DNA from: CAVYXK01 sp963772445
GTDB taxonomy: Bacteria > Pseudomonadota > Alphaproteobacteria > Acetobacterales > Acetobacteraceae
DNA: 64,000 bases
Assembly: GCA_963772445.1 (NCBI GenBank)
Contig: CAVYXK010000016.1
Span: forward strand, 372,001 to 436,000
Reading direction: 5' to 3'
The number at the start of each line of letters is the position of its first letter. Within the stretch, counting starts at the first letter, position 1. The translations under genes were made by a program, and so were the position numbers. The notes below the pieces were generated by a model. It was not told where the DNA came from and searched no databases. It saw only the letters and a program-made list of their open reading frames with translations. Shown here one piece after another: positions 30,449-39,299 of this stretch.

Positions 30449-30658
30449 ATGGGATACTATCGCGACGACGACGACGGCGACCGCTCCGAGTTCGCGGATC
30501 CCGGTGGCCGCTCGGCGCTGCGCCGGGCCACGCGGCGCAATCCGCGCAATCTGCCGTGCCCGACCTGCGGCGAGCCCAATCGGCTCACGCCCGCGGATCG
30601 GCAGCTCGGCTATCAGTGCGACGAGTGCGCGGATCGCGCGGAAGGCTACGGGCCATGA
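30449..30658 (+). CDS. Small zinc-ribbon protein
   Basis: 69 residues. CPTCGEPNRLTPADRQLGYQ then CDEC gives a two-CxxC zinc ribbon in the C-terminal half. The N-terminus is acidic (YYRDDDDGDRSEF). It starts right after the interrupted gene and overlaps the next by ATGA. Typical phage/plasmid accessory protein of unknown role. Confidence 0.65.
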   Translation: MGYYRDDDDGDRSEFADPGGRSALRRATRRNPRNLPCPTCGEPNRLTPADRQLGYQCDECADRAEGYGP

Positions 30659-30858
30659 GCAAGTGCTTCTGCGGTTCCGACCTGCCGCGCCGTCCCGCCT
30701 ATGACGCGCGCGGCATCTTCCTGACTAACGTGTGCGACCGCTGCGAGCGAGAGAAGCTGTCGCACTTTCGCCCGGACGTGCTGACCGATCCGAACTACGA
30801 GCACGACGAGCCGCTCGGCGGCGACGACGATTTCGGCCTCGGCAACGGCGCGCTCTGA
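30655..30858 (+). CDS. Small Cys-rich (zinc) protein
   Basis: 67 residues. MSKCFCGSDLPRRPAYDARG and later CDRCEREKL provide four Cys for one zinc. The tail is acidic. Coupled by ATGA overlap to the preceding zinc-ribbon gene. No activity known. Confidence 0.65.
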   Translation: MSKCFCGSDLPRRPAYDARGIFLTNVCDRCEREKLSHFRPDVLTDPNYEHDEPLGGDDDFGLGNGAL

Positions 30859-30866
30859 CCCATAGG

Positions 30867-30937
30867 GCGGGCGGGCATCGCGAGATGCCCGATCCCTATG
30901 CGCCAGCGCAGAACAGGCGAGCACTTTCGCTCGCCTG
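30867..30937 (+). promoter_or_regulatory. Two consecutive hairpins
   Basis: GGGCATC/GATGCCC across GCGA (inside outer ATAGGG/CCCTAT arms), then CAGGCGAG/CTCGCCTG across 8 bases. They separate the small zinc proteins from the clamp-like gene and resemble the hairpin at 27458. Confidence 0.5.
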
Positions 30938-30954
30938 GGAACCGGAGACTTATC

Positions 30955-32142
30955 ATGAGTGACAACCCGAGCACCGCACTCGCGGTGATCGATCCCAAGC
31001 AGAAGCCGCGTGCGGCCAAGGCCGAGAAGATGCCGCCGGCCGAGCACCTGGTGGTGCCGAGCGCCATCCTGCTCGCCGCCGACGCGGTGAGCTCCCGCGA
31101 TGACAATCGCCCAATGCTGCAAGGCGTCTACCTGCACAGCAAGGACGGGGTCGGCCGCGTCACCGCGACTGACGGCACGCGGATGTTCCTCGCCTCGTTT
31201 CCGCTGCCCAAGGACGGCGCGCCATCATGGCTCGCCGGCGGCATCATCATTTCCAGCGATGGACTAAAGCCTCGCCTCACCATGATCGCGAAAGAGCAGG
31301 AGACGGGCACCGTTCGCATCTCCTATGCGCGCGGCGCTGCGAAGGCCGAGCTGACCAACGTCGGCCGCTCGATCATCTTCCAGGCGGCGCTCTGCACCGG
31401 CACGTTCCCGGAATATGAGCGCGTGCTGCAGGCCAACTCCTTCGGCGCCAAGCTCGATGAAGACGGCAGGCCGATCGGCCGCGAGTGGGAACCGGTCGGG
31501 ATCAACTCGGTGTATCTGAAACACTGCGCCGAGATTGCCAAGCTGCTCGATGCTGGGCTGCCGAAAGGCGACCGCTCCAAGAACGGCATGGTGGTGCGCG
31601 CGTTCAACACGAACGGCGAGGACAACGCGCCGCTGGTGTTCGACTTCTCGACCTGGCCGGGCGCGATCCTGGTCATCATGCCGGTCACGCTCTCCTCGAC
31701 CGCCAAGCAGACCTCGAAGGAGACGGCGCTGCTGCTGGCTCCCGCGGTCAAGCTGACCCTCGCCGCGCTGCGCGCCCATGCGACGCGCAATCAGGCATGG
31801 GCCGATCAGGCCGAGGATGCGATCGCGAAAGCCGGCTTTCAGGCGAAGGTCGAGCACTTCAACGACCGCATCGCCGAGATACTCAAGCGCGCGCCAGGTC
31901 TGCCCGCGCTCGAGGACCAGAGCGACGCGCCCGCGAACGATTCCGCGGAATCGAGCGCGGAGCGCGACAGCATGGGCAATCTTATGGGCAATGGGGAACC
32001 CGAGGCCGAGACTGAGGCCGAGGCTGACAAGCCTGCCGAGGACGAAACGGCCAGCGAGGACCAGGCTCCCGCGAACGACGAGCCGAAGGTCACGCGCCGG
32101 CGCGTGGCAATCAAGAACCGCGCCGCCAAGCGCACCGCCTGA
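30955..32142 (+). CDS. DNA polymerase III beta-clamp-like protein
   Basis: 395 residues from ATG 30955 (GGAG upstream). HLVVPSAILLAADAVSSRDD, then MLQGVYLHSK and VTATDGTRMFLASF follow the first-domain pattern of bacterial sliding clamps. The folded part ends in APLVFDF...AILVIMPVTL, like the clamp C-terminus (MPMRL). The last 110 residues are an acidic, disordered tail with a basic end (RRRVAIKNRAAKRTA). Likely a phage-encoded clamp variant for its own replication. The clamp assignment is by motif only. Confidence 0.65.
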   Translation: MSDNPSTALAVIDPKQKPRAAKAEKMPPAEHLVVPSAILLAADAVSSRDDNRPMLQGVYLHSKDGVGRVTATDGTRMFLASFPLPKDGAPSWLAGGIIISSDGLKPRLTMIAKEQETGTVRISYARGAAKAELTNVGRSIIFQAALCTGTFPEYERVLQANSFGAKLDEDGRPIGREWEPVGINSVYLKHCAEIAKLLDAGLPKGDRSKNGMVVRAFNTNGEDNAPLVFDFSTWPGAILVIMPVTLSSTAKQTSKETALLLAPAVKLTLAALRAHATRNQAWADQAEDAIAKAGFQAKVEHFNDRIAEILKRAPGLPALEDQSDAPANDSAESSAERDSMGNLMGNGEPEAETEAEADKPAEDETASEDQAPANDEPKVTRRRVAIKNRAAKRTA

Positions 32143-32150
32143 ACAAGCAA

Positions 32151-32178
32151 GGGGAGCGGTCGCCCCGCTCCCCGCTTT
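32151..32178 (+). terminator. Terminator-like hairpin
   Basis: GGGGAGCGG pairs with CCGCTCCCC, followed by GCTTTCATC, 9 bp after the clamp-like gene. Confidence 0.6.
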
Positions 32179-32254
32179 CATCAGGATCAGCTCGTAAAGT
32201 TCGTCTCCGCACTAACCCGACGGAGCGGGGTTGCAACACAAAGAGGATATGCCA

Positions 32255-32968
32255 ATGAGCGACCAAACGCAACAGCGCGAGGCGATGATCGCGCGCATTC
32301 GTGCGCTGATGAACAAAACCGTGGCAAACGGTTGCACCGAGGAAGAGGCGAAGGCGGCCGCGGCTGCGGTCGATCGGCTGCTCGAGGTTTACGAGCTGAC
32401 CCTCGATGAGATCAGCGTGGAAGAGCAGGAGGTCATCCAGCTCGACATCGCCGTGGCGCATCATCACGTGCGGTTCGCCGCGATGGAGATCGCCCGCTTC
32501 ACCGACTGCCGGGTCTGGCTGAGTAAGCCGAACATTGCCTATCTCGGCCTCGACCTCGACACGCGCATCGCCGAATATCTGACGCTCGTATTCAAGCGCG
32601 CGATCGACCGCGAGACCACGAGCTATACAATGTTCAACGCGGACTATGCGATGAGCGATCGCCGCGGCCAGGACGAAATGATGCACACCTTCGCGGTCGG
32701 CATGGCAACCCGGCTCGGCGAGCGCCTGCACGAACTCAAATCGAAGCGCGACTTCGCGGTCAAATCGAGCGGGCGCGACCTCGTGGTGATCAAGGGGCCG
32801 ATGCTCGATGAGGCGATGCAGACGCTCGGGATTATCATCGGCCGCGGCCGGGCCGGCCGCTCGATCCGCGACGGCAAAGCCTTCGTCGCCGGCCGCAACG
32901 CCGCCGAGGCCGTTGCGATCAGCCAGGGCGTCGGCAACTATAGCCAGAAGACGGGGAGCATCCGATGA
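32255..32968 (+). CDS. DUF2786 domain protein
   Basis: 237 residues from ATG 32255 (AAGAGGA at good distance; ATG 32249 is too close). The DUF2786 segment is ALMNKTVANGCTEEEAKAAA, followed by a conserved helical domain (FTDCRVWLSKPNIAYLGLDL) and GRGRAGRSIRDGKAFVAGRN near the end, common in phage and plasmid proteins of this type. It overlaps the next gene by 4 bp. Function unknown. Confidence 0.75.
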   Translation: MSDQTQQREAMIARIRALMNKTVANGCTEEEAKAAAAAVDRLLEVYELTLDEISVEEQEVIQLDIAVAHHHVRFAAMEIARFTDCRVWLSKPNIAYLGLDLDTRIAEYLTLVFKRAIDRETTSYTMFNADYAMSDRRGQDEMMHTFAVGMATRLGERLHELKSKRDFAVKSSGRDLVVIKGPMLDEAMQTLGIIIGRGRAGRSIRDGKAFVAGRNAAEAVAISQGVGNYSQKTGSIR

Positions 32969-33834
32969 CCGTCATAAATTCGGGTATCAGTTGGACGCGC
33001 AGCACCTGGAACCCGTGGGTCGGCTGCAAGGCGGTCAGCGCCGGCTGCGAGCACTGTTATGCGCAGCACCTGGTCGAGCGGCGCTGGCAACAGGACTTCG
33101 GCCAGGTGCAGTTGCATCTTGAGCGGCTGGATCATGTGCGGCGCTTCCGACCGTTCTTCGGAGAGAACGGCCGCTGGATGCCGCATCTGGTGTTCGTGAA
33201 CAGTCTCTCGGACCTGTTCTTCGAGCAGGTATCGGATGACATCATCAGCAAGGTGCTCGACGTGATGGAGGCGGCGCCCGACACTATCTTCCAAGTGCTG
33301 ACCAAGCGCCAGATCAGGATGCGGCGGCTGCTGGTCGATCGCTATGGCAGCACGGGCGCCCCGGCAAATATCTGGTTTGGCGTCTCGACCGAGGACAATC
33401 GGGTTGCCGGACGGTTGCACATCCTGCGCACCATCAAGGAGCGCACCGGCGGGACGATGACGACGTTCGCCTCGGTGGAGCCGATCGTCGGCCCGACCGA
33501 TCAGCTCGACTTCGACGGCCTCGATTGGGTCATCACCGGCGGCGAGAGCGGCCCGCAGGCGCGGCTCATGGAGCGCGCGTGGCTGGTGCAGGCGGTCGAG
33601 CAGGCGCAGGCCCGCGGCATCGCGCTTTGGCACAAACAATCAGGCACAATCCGCTCGCATCCGAACTTCTCGGCCACGCCGGAGCGCCTGAACCTGACCC
33701 AGCGGTTCCGCTGGCTGGTCGAGCACGACTACGAGCTGTTGCCGGAGGAGAAAGGCGGCGCGACGATCGACAAGCGCACCTATCGGGCCTTCCCGCCGAA
33801 CTATCATGCGCTGGCCGCCAGGCTGAACGGCTGA
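32965..33834 (+). CDS. Phage Gp37/Gp68 family protein (DUF5131)
   Basis: 289 residues. The family start is clear: SWTRSTWNPWVGCKAVSAGC, then EHCYAQHL, giving the GCxxvSxGCxxCYA Cys pattern. VFVNSLSDLFFEQVSDDIIS and IWFGVSTEDN follow, and ITGGESGPQARLM near residue 190. Phage proteins of this family resemble radical-SAM-like folds, but the reaction is not known. Coupled to the DUF2786 gene. Confidence 0.88.
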   Translation: MTVINSGISWTRSTWNPWVGCKAVSAGCEHCYAQHLVERRWQQDFGQVQLHLERLDHVRRFRPFFGENGRWMPHLVFVNSLSDLFFEQVSDDIISKVLDVMEAAPDTIFQVLTKRQIRMRRLLVDRYGSTGAPANIWFGVSTEDNRVAGRLHILRTIKERTGGTMTTFASVEPIVGPTDQLDFDGLDWVITGGESGPQARLMERAWLVQAVEQAQARGIALWHKQSGTIRSHPNFSATPERLNLTQRFRWLVEHDYELLPEEKGGATIDKRTYRAFPPNYHALAARLNG

Positions 33835-33841
33835 GCTGGGG

Positions 33842-33863
33842 GAAGCCGCCCGCGCGGCGGCTT
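33842..33863 (+). terminator. Terminator-like hairpin
   Basis: GAAGCCGCC pairs with GGCGGCTTC across CGCG (extended by flanking bases), followed by TCTCT, just after the Gp37/Gp68-type gene. Confidence 0.6.
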
Positions 33864-33930
33864 CTCTCTGCGCAGCAACGCAGAAACCGTTGGGCACTCC
33901 CGCCCAGCGTTGAACAGGAGTGATACGACA

Positions 33931-34596
33931 ATGAAGAACAAGTCGAAGCGCCCGGCGAGCAAGCCCGCAAAATCCCAGGCCGAACCGACGCGCGAAAGCC
34001 TGCTGGCCGAAATCGGCGCGCGCCTCGATGACGTCGATGCCGCCTGGATCGCGCAGCGGGCCGGCGGCAAGCGGCCGGCGACCTCGACGGTACGGCTGAG
34101 CAGCGAGCTTGGCCGCCTGATCGATCAGCTCGACTTCATCGTTGATGAGCACGAAGCCAGAGACCTCATCACTCGCGAGCTTGGCGCCAAGCCGGGAGAG
34201 ATCCCGTCATGGGCCCGGCCCGGCACGTTCCTGCTCTGGCTCGACTATGTGCCAATCCGCTGCGTCTGGGGCGGTTTCGCGATCAGCACCCATTGCATCA
34301 TCGCCGCCGATCCCGACGGGCTGTGGGTGACCGGCTCCGGCTATCGCTCGCTCTACGAGGAGATCGGCGTCGGCGCGGTCGATGTGCGCGCCTACTTCCG
34401 GCAAACCATCGAGCGCATGACGCGGGACAAGAAGTTCAAGCTGCTGCGGCTCGAAGAACACGCGGCGGCGCAGTGCCGGGAGATTTTGCAGGAGCCGGAC
34501 AAAGCCTGGCTGCGCGAGGCGCTGGCGCGCGGCCCAGTCGATCCGATCCCGCTGCCCGCGCATCTCGCGGCCGTGCAGCAACATCTAGCGTTGTGA
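33931..34596 (+). CDS. Hypothetical phage/plasmid protein
   Basis: 221 residues from ATG 33931 (AGGAG upstream). Basic N-terminus (MKNKSKRPASKPAKSQAEPT), then helices and an aromatic-rich middle (TFLLWLDYVPIRCVWGGFAI). No known family. Member of the same rightward block as the clamp-like gene. Confidence 0.6.
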   Translation: MKNKSKRPASKPAKSQAEPTRESLLAEIGARLDDVDAAWIAQRAGGKRPATSTVRLSSELGRLIDQLDFIVDEHEARDLITRELGAKPGEIPSWARPGTFLLWLDYVPIRCVWGGFAISTHCIIAADPDGLWVTGSGYRSLYEEIGVGAVDVRAYFRQTIERMTRDKKFKLLRLEEHAAAQCREILQEPDKAWLREALARGPVDPIPLPAHLAAVQQHLAL

Positions 34597-34609
34597 AAGG
34601 CGGTTCTCA

Positions 34610-34858
34610 ATGAGCGAAACTATCAGCCTCAGCCTCGTGCTTTCCACGCTGCGCAGCGTGCAGGCCGAACAGCGCACGCTACGCACCGAGAACCGGCTGA
34701 TCCGGGAGGAGTTGGGCGAATTGAAAGGCACCATGCTCACCCGCGAGATGGCCGAGCGGATGATGCGCGCGTTTCTCGATCACGTGCAGCAGTTCGAAGC
34801 GACTGTCGAGACTCGCTTCGATGCCCTCGAAGCCGCCATCCGTGAGGCCAAGCCATGA
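34610..34858 (+). CDS. Small coiled-coil protein
   Basis: 82 residues (LSTLRSVQAEQRTLRTENRL; later FEATVETRFDALEAAIREAK). A regular heptad pattern predicts a coiled coil, as in phage and plasmid proteins of this size. Overlaps the next gene by 4 bp. Confidence 0.6.
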   Translation: MSETISLSLVLSTLRSVQAEQRTLRTENRLIREELGELKGTMLTREMAERMMRAFLDHVQQFEATVETRFDALEAAIREAKP

Positions 34859-35454
34859 AAGCACTCTTCATCGATGTGGCGGCGCGCATTATCAGCGAGG
34901 TCGAGTATGCCGGCCTCGCCGATCTGCAACGCATGGTCGGCGGCTCCATCTCGGGGGCTCGAAGCTGGGACAGCGGCGAGGTCCTGTTCGTTGACGACGA
35001 GGGGCTGTTCAAGCCGAAAGGCGGGTTCTTTCGCATCGAGGGAATCGAGCAGCCGCTTGCCGGCAATGGCGTCCTGGTCGGACGCGACCGATACGATCGC
35101 GAAGGCGAGTATCTCGACAGCGCCGATCCGATCGTAACCGTCGCCGATCTCAGCGCCATCGTGCGATTTCTCTCGCGCGCGGAGGCCGACGCCTGGGCGA
35201 AGGCGAACGCGTCGGAGCCGGCATCGGTCGCCATTTTCGTCGATCAGGACGGCACAACCGGACGCCGTGTGCTCGGCCGCTTCGGCGCGCTGTTCGCGCA
35301 AATGCCGCCGGAGCCGACGACACCGATTCCGCTGACCGAACGCGAGATGAAGGCGCTCGCACAGCTCTTGATGGTCACCAGCGGCGATCTCCCCGCCGAC
35401 GTGGCGGTCAGCATTCTGGAAAAGCTGCGCCACGCAACGATGGCAGAGGATTGA
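34855..35454 (+). CDS. DUF3846-like protein
   Basis: 199 residues. The first 85 (KALFIDVAARIISEVEYAGL, LQRMVGG, GEVLFVDDEGLFKPKGGFF, QPLAGNGVLVGRDR) match the DUF3846 pattern. The remainder has a helical tail. It is the last gene before the 5.7-kb inverted-repeat unit, and ends 6 bp before its left end. Confidence 0.65.
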   Translation: MKALFIDVAARIISEVEYAGLADLQRMVGGSISGARSWDSGEVLFVDDEGLFKPKGGFFRIEGIEQPLAGNGVLVGRDRYDREGEYLDSADPIVTVADLSAIVRFLSRAEADAWAKANASEPASVAIFVDQDGTTGRRVLGRFGALFAQMPPEPTTPIPLTEREMKALAQLLMVTSGDLPADVAVSILEKLRHATMAED

Positions 35455-35602
35455 AGCTCAGAGCCTGTCTCTGAATGATTCCAAAACGGAATAGCTCAGC
35501 CCACAGCCGCTTTGTGCGGATTCCCCGACCTTCAGCGGCCGGCGCCCAGACTGTAAGGGATTGACCAAAAGCGGCTGGAGGTGGCGTACCGCATTTGCGT
35601 TC

Positions 35603-37093
35603 TCAAGCTCGTGGCTTCATACCTCCCTTGCGTTTTACATTAACTTGAAGGCGGAAGAGATCAGGCATGTTAATCCGACCATCGGATAGTGAAAAGAATA
35701 TCTTGAGACGAATTAATTGGTCGATAAGCTTTGAGTAGGCCTCGGCCTCGTCGATAGCTTCGAGAACGTCGCCGGGAGGGATGAACCTACGATCGCCGCT
35801 CTCGCTGTCAGCAAGGGCTCTTAGTGCTGCGATCGTCCGTCGTTGCTGCCAGCGCAAAACGAGATCCTGCTTCGTCAGGGGCACGACGAGGCCTTCCATG
35901 ACTTTGAGAACCGTATACATCCATCTGTAGTCCTCGGACAATTCTTCAACCCGAACCTTCGACGCGCTTCTGGCGCCCGACTTTATTCCGGCCTTGTCAA
36001 GGACGGTTTCCTGGGATTTTGTCTTGGCGGCACCCTCCTTCATGGCAAGAAGGAAGCTGCGTGGTGCCGCGAAGCCGGCGGCATCGGAAAGATGGTTAGT
36101 TACCCATTTGTACGTGTCGCCCTTCGTCGGTCCAGCCCCCATATAATGACCAGCAAGCGCGCGGAAGATTTCCTGCTGCCGGTCCTCGTCTTCAACAAGC
36201 CTGTGCGGTGGTCGCCAGCTATCGTCCTGATAGTCGAATTTGGCGTCGAATGCTTGGGCACAGTGGTTCCTGAACGCTGCCGCTCCCCCGCTCTCGGTGT
36301 CATCCGGTGAGTTGGCGAGAACCGTCCAAAGAAGCCCGTAAAGATCGCGCCGTCTCCAACTCAGGGGGACTTCACGATGTCGCAGCTTGGATGCGTCGCC
36401 GACCTCCCACAGTCTTCGATCGTCGGCCATGTCGGGCCGAATGAACAGCTTCATTCGAACGGATTGCAACGCGCGCACGGCCAGCGCCACCTTGATCAGA
36501 CCCTCAAGTTGAGCCCGGATCGCCTTCCATTGATCGGCGATCACGTCGAGTGCATCGAACACCAGAACATAAGTGACTCCCGCCTCTTTCAGGGCCTCAT
36601 CAATGGCGCGGAACTCGGCATTGCGCCTGGCCGGGTCGGCCGCTACCCAGTCGACAACCGGCTTCCACCCGGACTTAAACGCTGGGATACCAACGGGGGG
36701 ACCGGGTGCGAAGCTTAAAAAGACAGCTCGCCAGAGGTCCTCTGCGTTATGACCCGCGCTCATGATTGTCGCGATTTCGGCTCTTCCGGGATAATTCGCT
36801 GCCATTTCCGCATCGGAGAACCCTAGTCTGCCGTCAACTTTCTCGAGCCCTAGTCGTGGATACCGCCGAGCAACAAGATTGCGGATGTCCCGGCTAATCA
36901 GAACGCTTGACCAGAAACTCTTGCCGGTGCCGCGGTCACCGACCACAACGCTGCGGTCCGGGTCCAGCGCACCTTGATGCCCACTAGGGGTGAACACCTC
37001 CGCCCATCTTGGCGCGTTGGTCGCTAAATGGGCGGATTCCTGCGGCAGGTTGTAGAACGCCTTCCGCACTTCCAGTGGGAACTTCGTGGTCAT
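35603..37093 (-). CDS. P-loop ATPase of the HEPN/KGGVGR cassette
   Basis: 496 residues. Walker A is GDRGTGKSFW near residue 55 and the Walker B candidate is YVLVFDALDV near 180, with a preceding EVFTPSGHQGALDPDRSVVV that leads into the nucleotide fold. The C-terminal half is a winged-helix-like series (PLTKQDLVLRWQQRRTIAAL; LFRLQVNVKRKGG). It resembles STAND/AAA sensor ATPases of conflict systems. Third gene of the operon, starting 61 bp after the KGGVGR gene. A sensor or motor role is inference. Confidence 0.75.
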   Translation of the reverse strand: MTTKFPLEVRKAFYNLPQESAHLATNAPRWAEVFTPSGHQGALDPDRSVVVGDRGTGKSFWSSVLISRDIRNLVARRYPRLGLEKVDGRLGFSDAEMAANYPGRAEIATIMSAGHNAEDLWRAVFLSFAPGPPVGIPAFKSGWKPVVDWVAADPARRNAEFRAIDEALKEAGVTYVLVFDALDVIADQWKAIRAQLEGLIKVALAVRALQSVRMKLFIRPDMADDRRLWEVGDASKLRHREVPLSWRRRDLYGLLWTVLANSPDDTESGGAAAFRNHCAQAFDAKFDYQDDSWRPPHRLVEDEDRQQEIFRALAGHYMGAGPTKGDTYKWVTNHLSDAAGFAAPRSFLLAMKEGAAKTKSQETVLDKAGIKSGARSASKVRVEELSEDYRWMYTVLKVMEGLVVPLTKQDLVLRWQQRRTIAALRALADSESGDRRFIPPGDVLEAIDEAEAYSKLIDQLIRLKIFFSLSDGRINMPDLFRLQVNVKRKGGMKPRA

Positions 37094-37153
37094 GGCAGCC
37101 CCAACATCGTGCGAACGCCGGCGAGAAAACTCCCGAACACTAACCTGTATGCG

Positions 37154-38397
37154 TCAGTACTCAGCGGATATGTATCTGTCCGTGGATCGAACCGAGCGTA
37201 CCAACTCGTCTCCAATGATTTCGAGCGGATAATGGGGCGCGCCCTCGTCTCCGAGGTCGAACACGAATGCGTTCCCCGATAACTCCGAGACCGGGTCAAC
37301 ATCATCGTAAAGATAGTCACTCCAAATTATCCAGCTTCGCTCACGGAAGAGTTGGCGTTCTTTCTCGTCTCTGGGCGCCTTGCCATGCACCATCTTGAAC
37401 GCATACCGAAGATCCTCACCATTGCTTGTGGGATCGAAGGCCTGTACGAAGGCACTGAAGAGGAGGCCGAAGTCATCAAAGGTCTGGGAGGTGTCGACCC
37501 CAAAAAACAGCGCTTTGGCGCCGAGCCCAAGAATCGAGTTCCACCGGAGGTCTCATGCAATCCTGCTCGGGCGTCGATCAGAACTGCATCATACCGCCGA
37601 TGGGAAGTGAGTTGGGAGACGAGTCCGTCAGCCTTCCTCGGAAAACTGAAGCCAGCATACTGTTCGCCTGCCGACCCCGGCGTATAGGCCCGCGCGAGTT
37701 TCGAGAGATAGGCCCCCGGGTTTTGCCCAGCAGCCGGAACGACATCCACCACCGCCTGCCCGGATGTAAACGGGCTTGGTCCAGTCATATCTGGAATGAG
37801 TGAGTCGGCATCGGCCCCTGCTGCAACCGCAGCAAACCAGTCGGTTGCTCCGTATTGTGGCATGTTCTCAAGCGGTAGCAGGAGTGCTCCCAGACCTGGC
37901 GCTTCGAGATCGAGGTCGAGGACCAGCACGTTACATCCCCGCGCTGCGAGATCGGCCGCCGTAATCGCAAGCGCAGTAGATCGCCCGACCCCTCCCTTCA
38001 CTGAATAGAAAATCAGCCGACTTGGGTTGGAGGCGAGCGGTGCCGGGCGGATTAACCAGTCGTCTCCGGCCAGCCTTCGATCGATCATCCTTAGCTCTAG
38101 CTCTGGCTGGCCCGCCACTGGAACGCCGATTGATATTTCGTCAGCCAAATCATGAAACCTTTGTTCGTCGTCCGACAGCGAGACAACCAGTTGCGTCGTC
38201 GGCTGTCCGTAGGCTCCAAGCACTTGCGCCGCCGCCGACTGCAGCTCATCGAAGCGTGCATCGCGAGGACGTGGAGTGACGAAACTCAATCGGCCATAGA
38301 TGTCGCGGAGAATTCGCCCCTCGCACGCAATTTCTGTCCCGAGAGTTTCGATCAGAAGTTTGCTGAAAGCACGGGGCGCATCATCGAAATCAATCAT
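37154..38397 (-). CDS. KGGVGR-motif ParA-like ATPase, apparent frameshift
   Basis: About 414 residues. The deviant Walker A of the ParA/MinD group is replaced by KGGVGRSTALAITAADLAAR, followed by VLVLDLDLEAPGLG (Walker A') and VLIDARAGLHET (Walker B region). After about residue 285 the frame turns into low-complexity text. The other frame continues properly with ILGLGAKALFFGVDTSQTFD and later MVHGKAPRDEKERQLF to a stop at 37154. One base near 37535 must be lost or gained. The 110-residue N-terminal domain is unassigned. Middle gene of the cassette. Confidence 0.75.
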
Positions 38398-38405
38398 GAT
38401 TTACC

Positions 38406-38795
38406 TCACGGAATTCCGGCTGCGTTGAACAAGGAATCAACGTCTGTGAGCCAGGAATTGAAGCGCGTCTCGGCATCGGTCTCCAAAATATTTGCTTCAT
38501 AGCGGCATTCCGCCTCCCAACCGTCCAAGAACGCCGACCGTAGCACGATCGGCGCAAGCAGGGCCATAACACGAGTGCGCCCGTCTGTCCGGATCGTTCT
38601 ACCAAGTTTTGGAAAGTGTTCTCTAAGGCCGGACGGCTTATCAATCGCGATACCAGCGCGCTCCAAAATCTCCTTTGCGAGGCATTCTGCGGCGAAACCG
38701 AGCAAGTGACCGGCGTTCTGAAACCGGTGGTTCGTTGCAAGGTGCTTCGCGTCGCCCCTATGGCGTCGCGCCGCGTCGGGGAAGGAATCGGCCAA
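38406..38795 (-). CDS. HEPN-like domain protein
   Basis: 129 residues, first gene of the cassette. AARRHRGDAKHLATNHRFQN, then AGHLLGFAAECLAKEILERA is the helical HEPN pattern (conserved H, xA.HL.G.AAEC.LK), and DGWEAECRYEAN fits the usual W..E.RY segment. HEPN proteins are often RNase toxins or nucleotidyl-transfer partners in defence modules. The canonical RxxxxH is not certain here (RGDAKH is one candidate). It ends 9 bp before the KGGVGR gene. Confidence 0.7.
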   Translation of the reverse strand: MADSFPDAARRHRGDAKHLATNHRFQNAGHLLGFAAECLAKEILERAGIAIDKPSGLREHFPKLGRTIRTDGRTRVMALLAPIVLRSAFLDGWEAECRYEANILETDAETRFNSWLTDVDSLFNAAGIP

Positions 38796-38893
38796 AGCGT
38801 CGCCTTTTGCATTCTAGAAGGGCGAAAGATAGCGATTCTTCATGGCACTATAATACTCCTGCCACAAATATCTCGAGAGTGCCGAGTTCTGGG

Positions 38894-39277
38894 TTACTTC
38901 CTGGCGGCCTGTGACTTTCGCTCGTAGTCGTCAAGCCACTGCTCAGTGAGCCGGTCGAGCTCCTCGAGCTGGCGTTCGGAGTAGGATTCCGGCGCAAAGC
39001 CCTCGAGCCACCCGAGCACGTGAGTTTCGATCAAGTCGCGCGGCACGTCCGGATGCTCGGCATGGATGCGTTCTGCCGACTGCTCGATCGACAGCCGTTT
39101 CCCGTCGTCCCAGACGATCTTGCGCCGTTTGGGGTCGACGTCGGCATTATCCAGTGCGGCGAAGACCAGATCGAGCGCGTAGACCGAGCGTTCCCCCTCG
39201 GACGAGCCCATCCATTCGAGGAAGGCGTCAGTGAACGGGTTGTTCTCGAAGGGGTGTTTTGCGCGTCGCTTGCCCAT
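38894..39277 (-). CDS. Hypothetical protein within the transposon
   Basis: 127 residues, acidic and helical (YALDLVFAALDNADVDPKRR; LEELDRLTEQWLDDYERKSQ). No family recognised. It sits between the cassette and the DUF6788-like gene and could belong to either. Confidence 0.6.
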   Translation of the reverse strand: MGKRRAKHPFENNPFTDAFLEWMGSSEGERSVYALDLVFAALDNADVDPKRRKIVWDDGKRLSIEQSAERIHAEHPDVPRDLIETHVLGWLEGFAPESYSERQLEELDRLTEQWLDDYERKSQAARK

Positions 39278-39299
39278 CGGATGAGGATAGCACCGCGGG

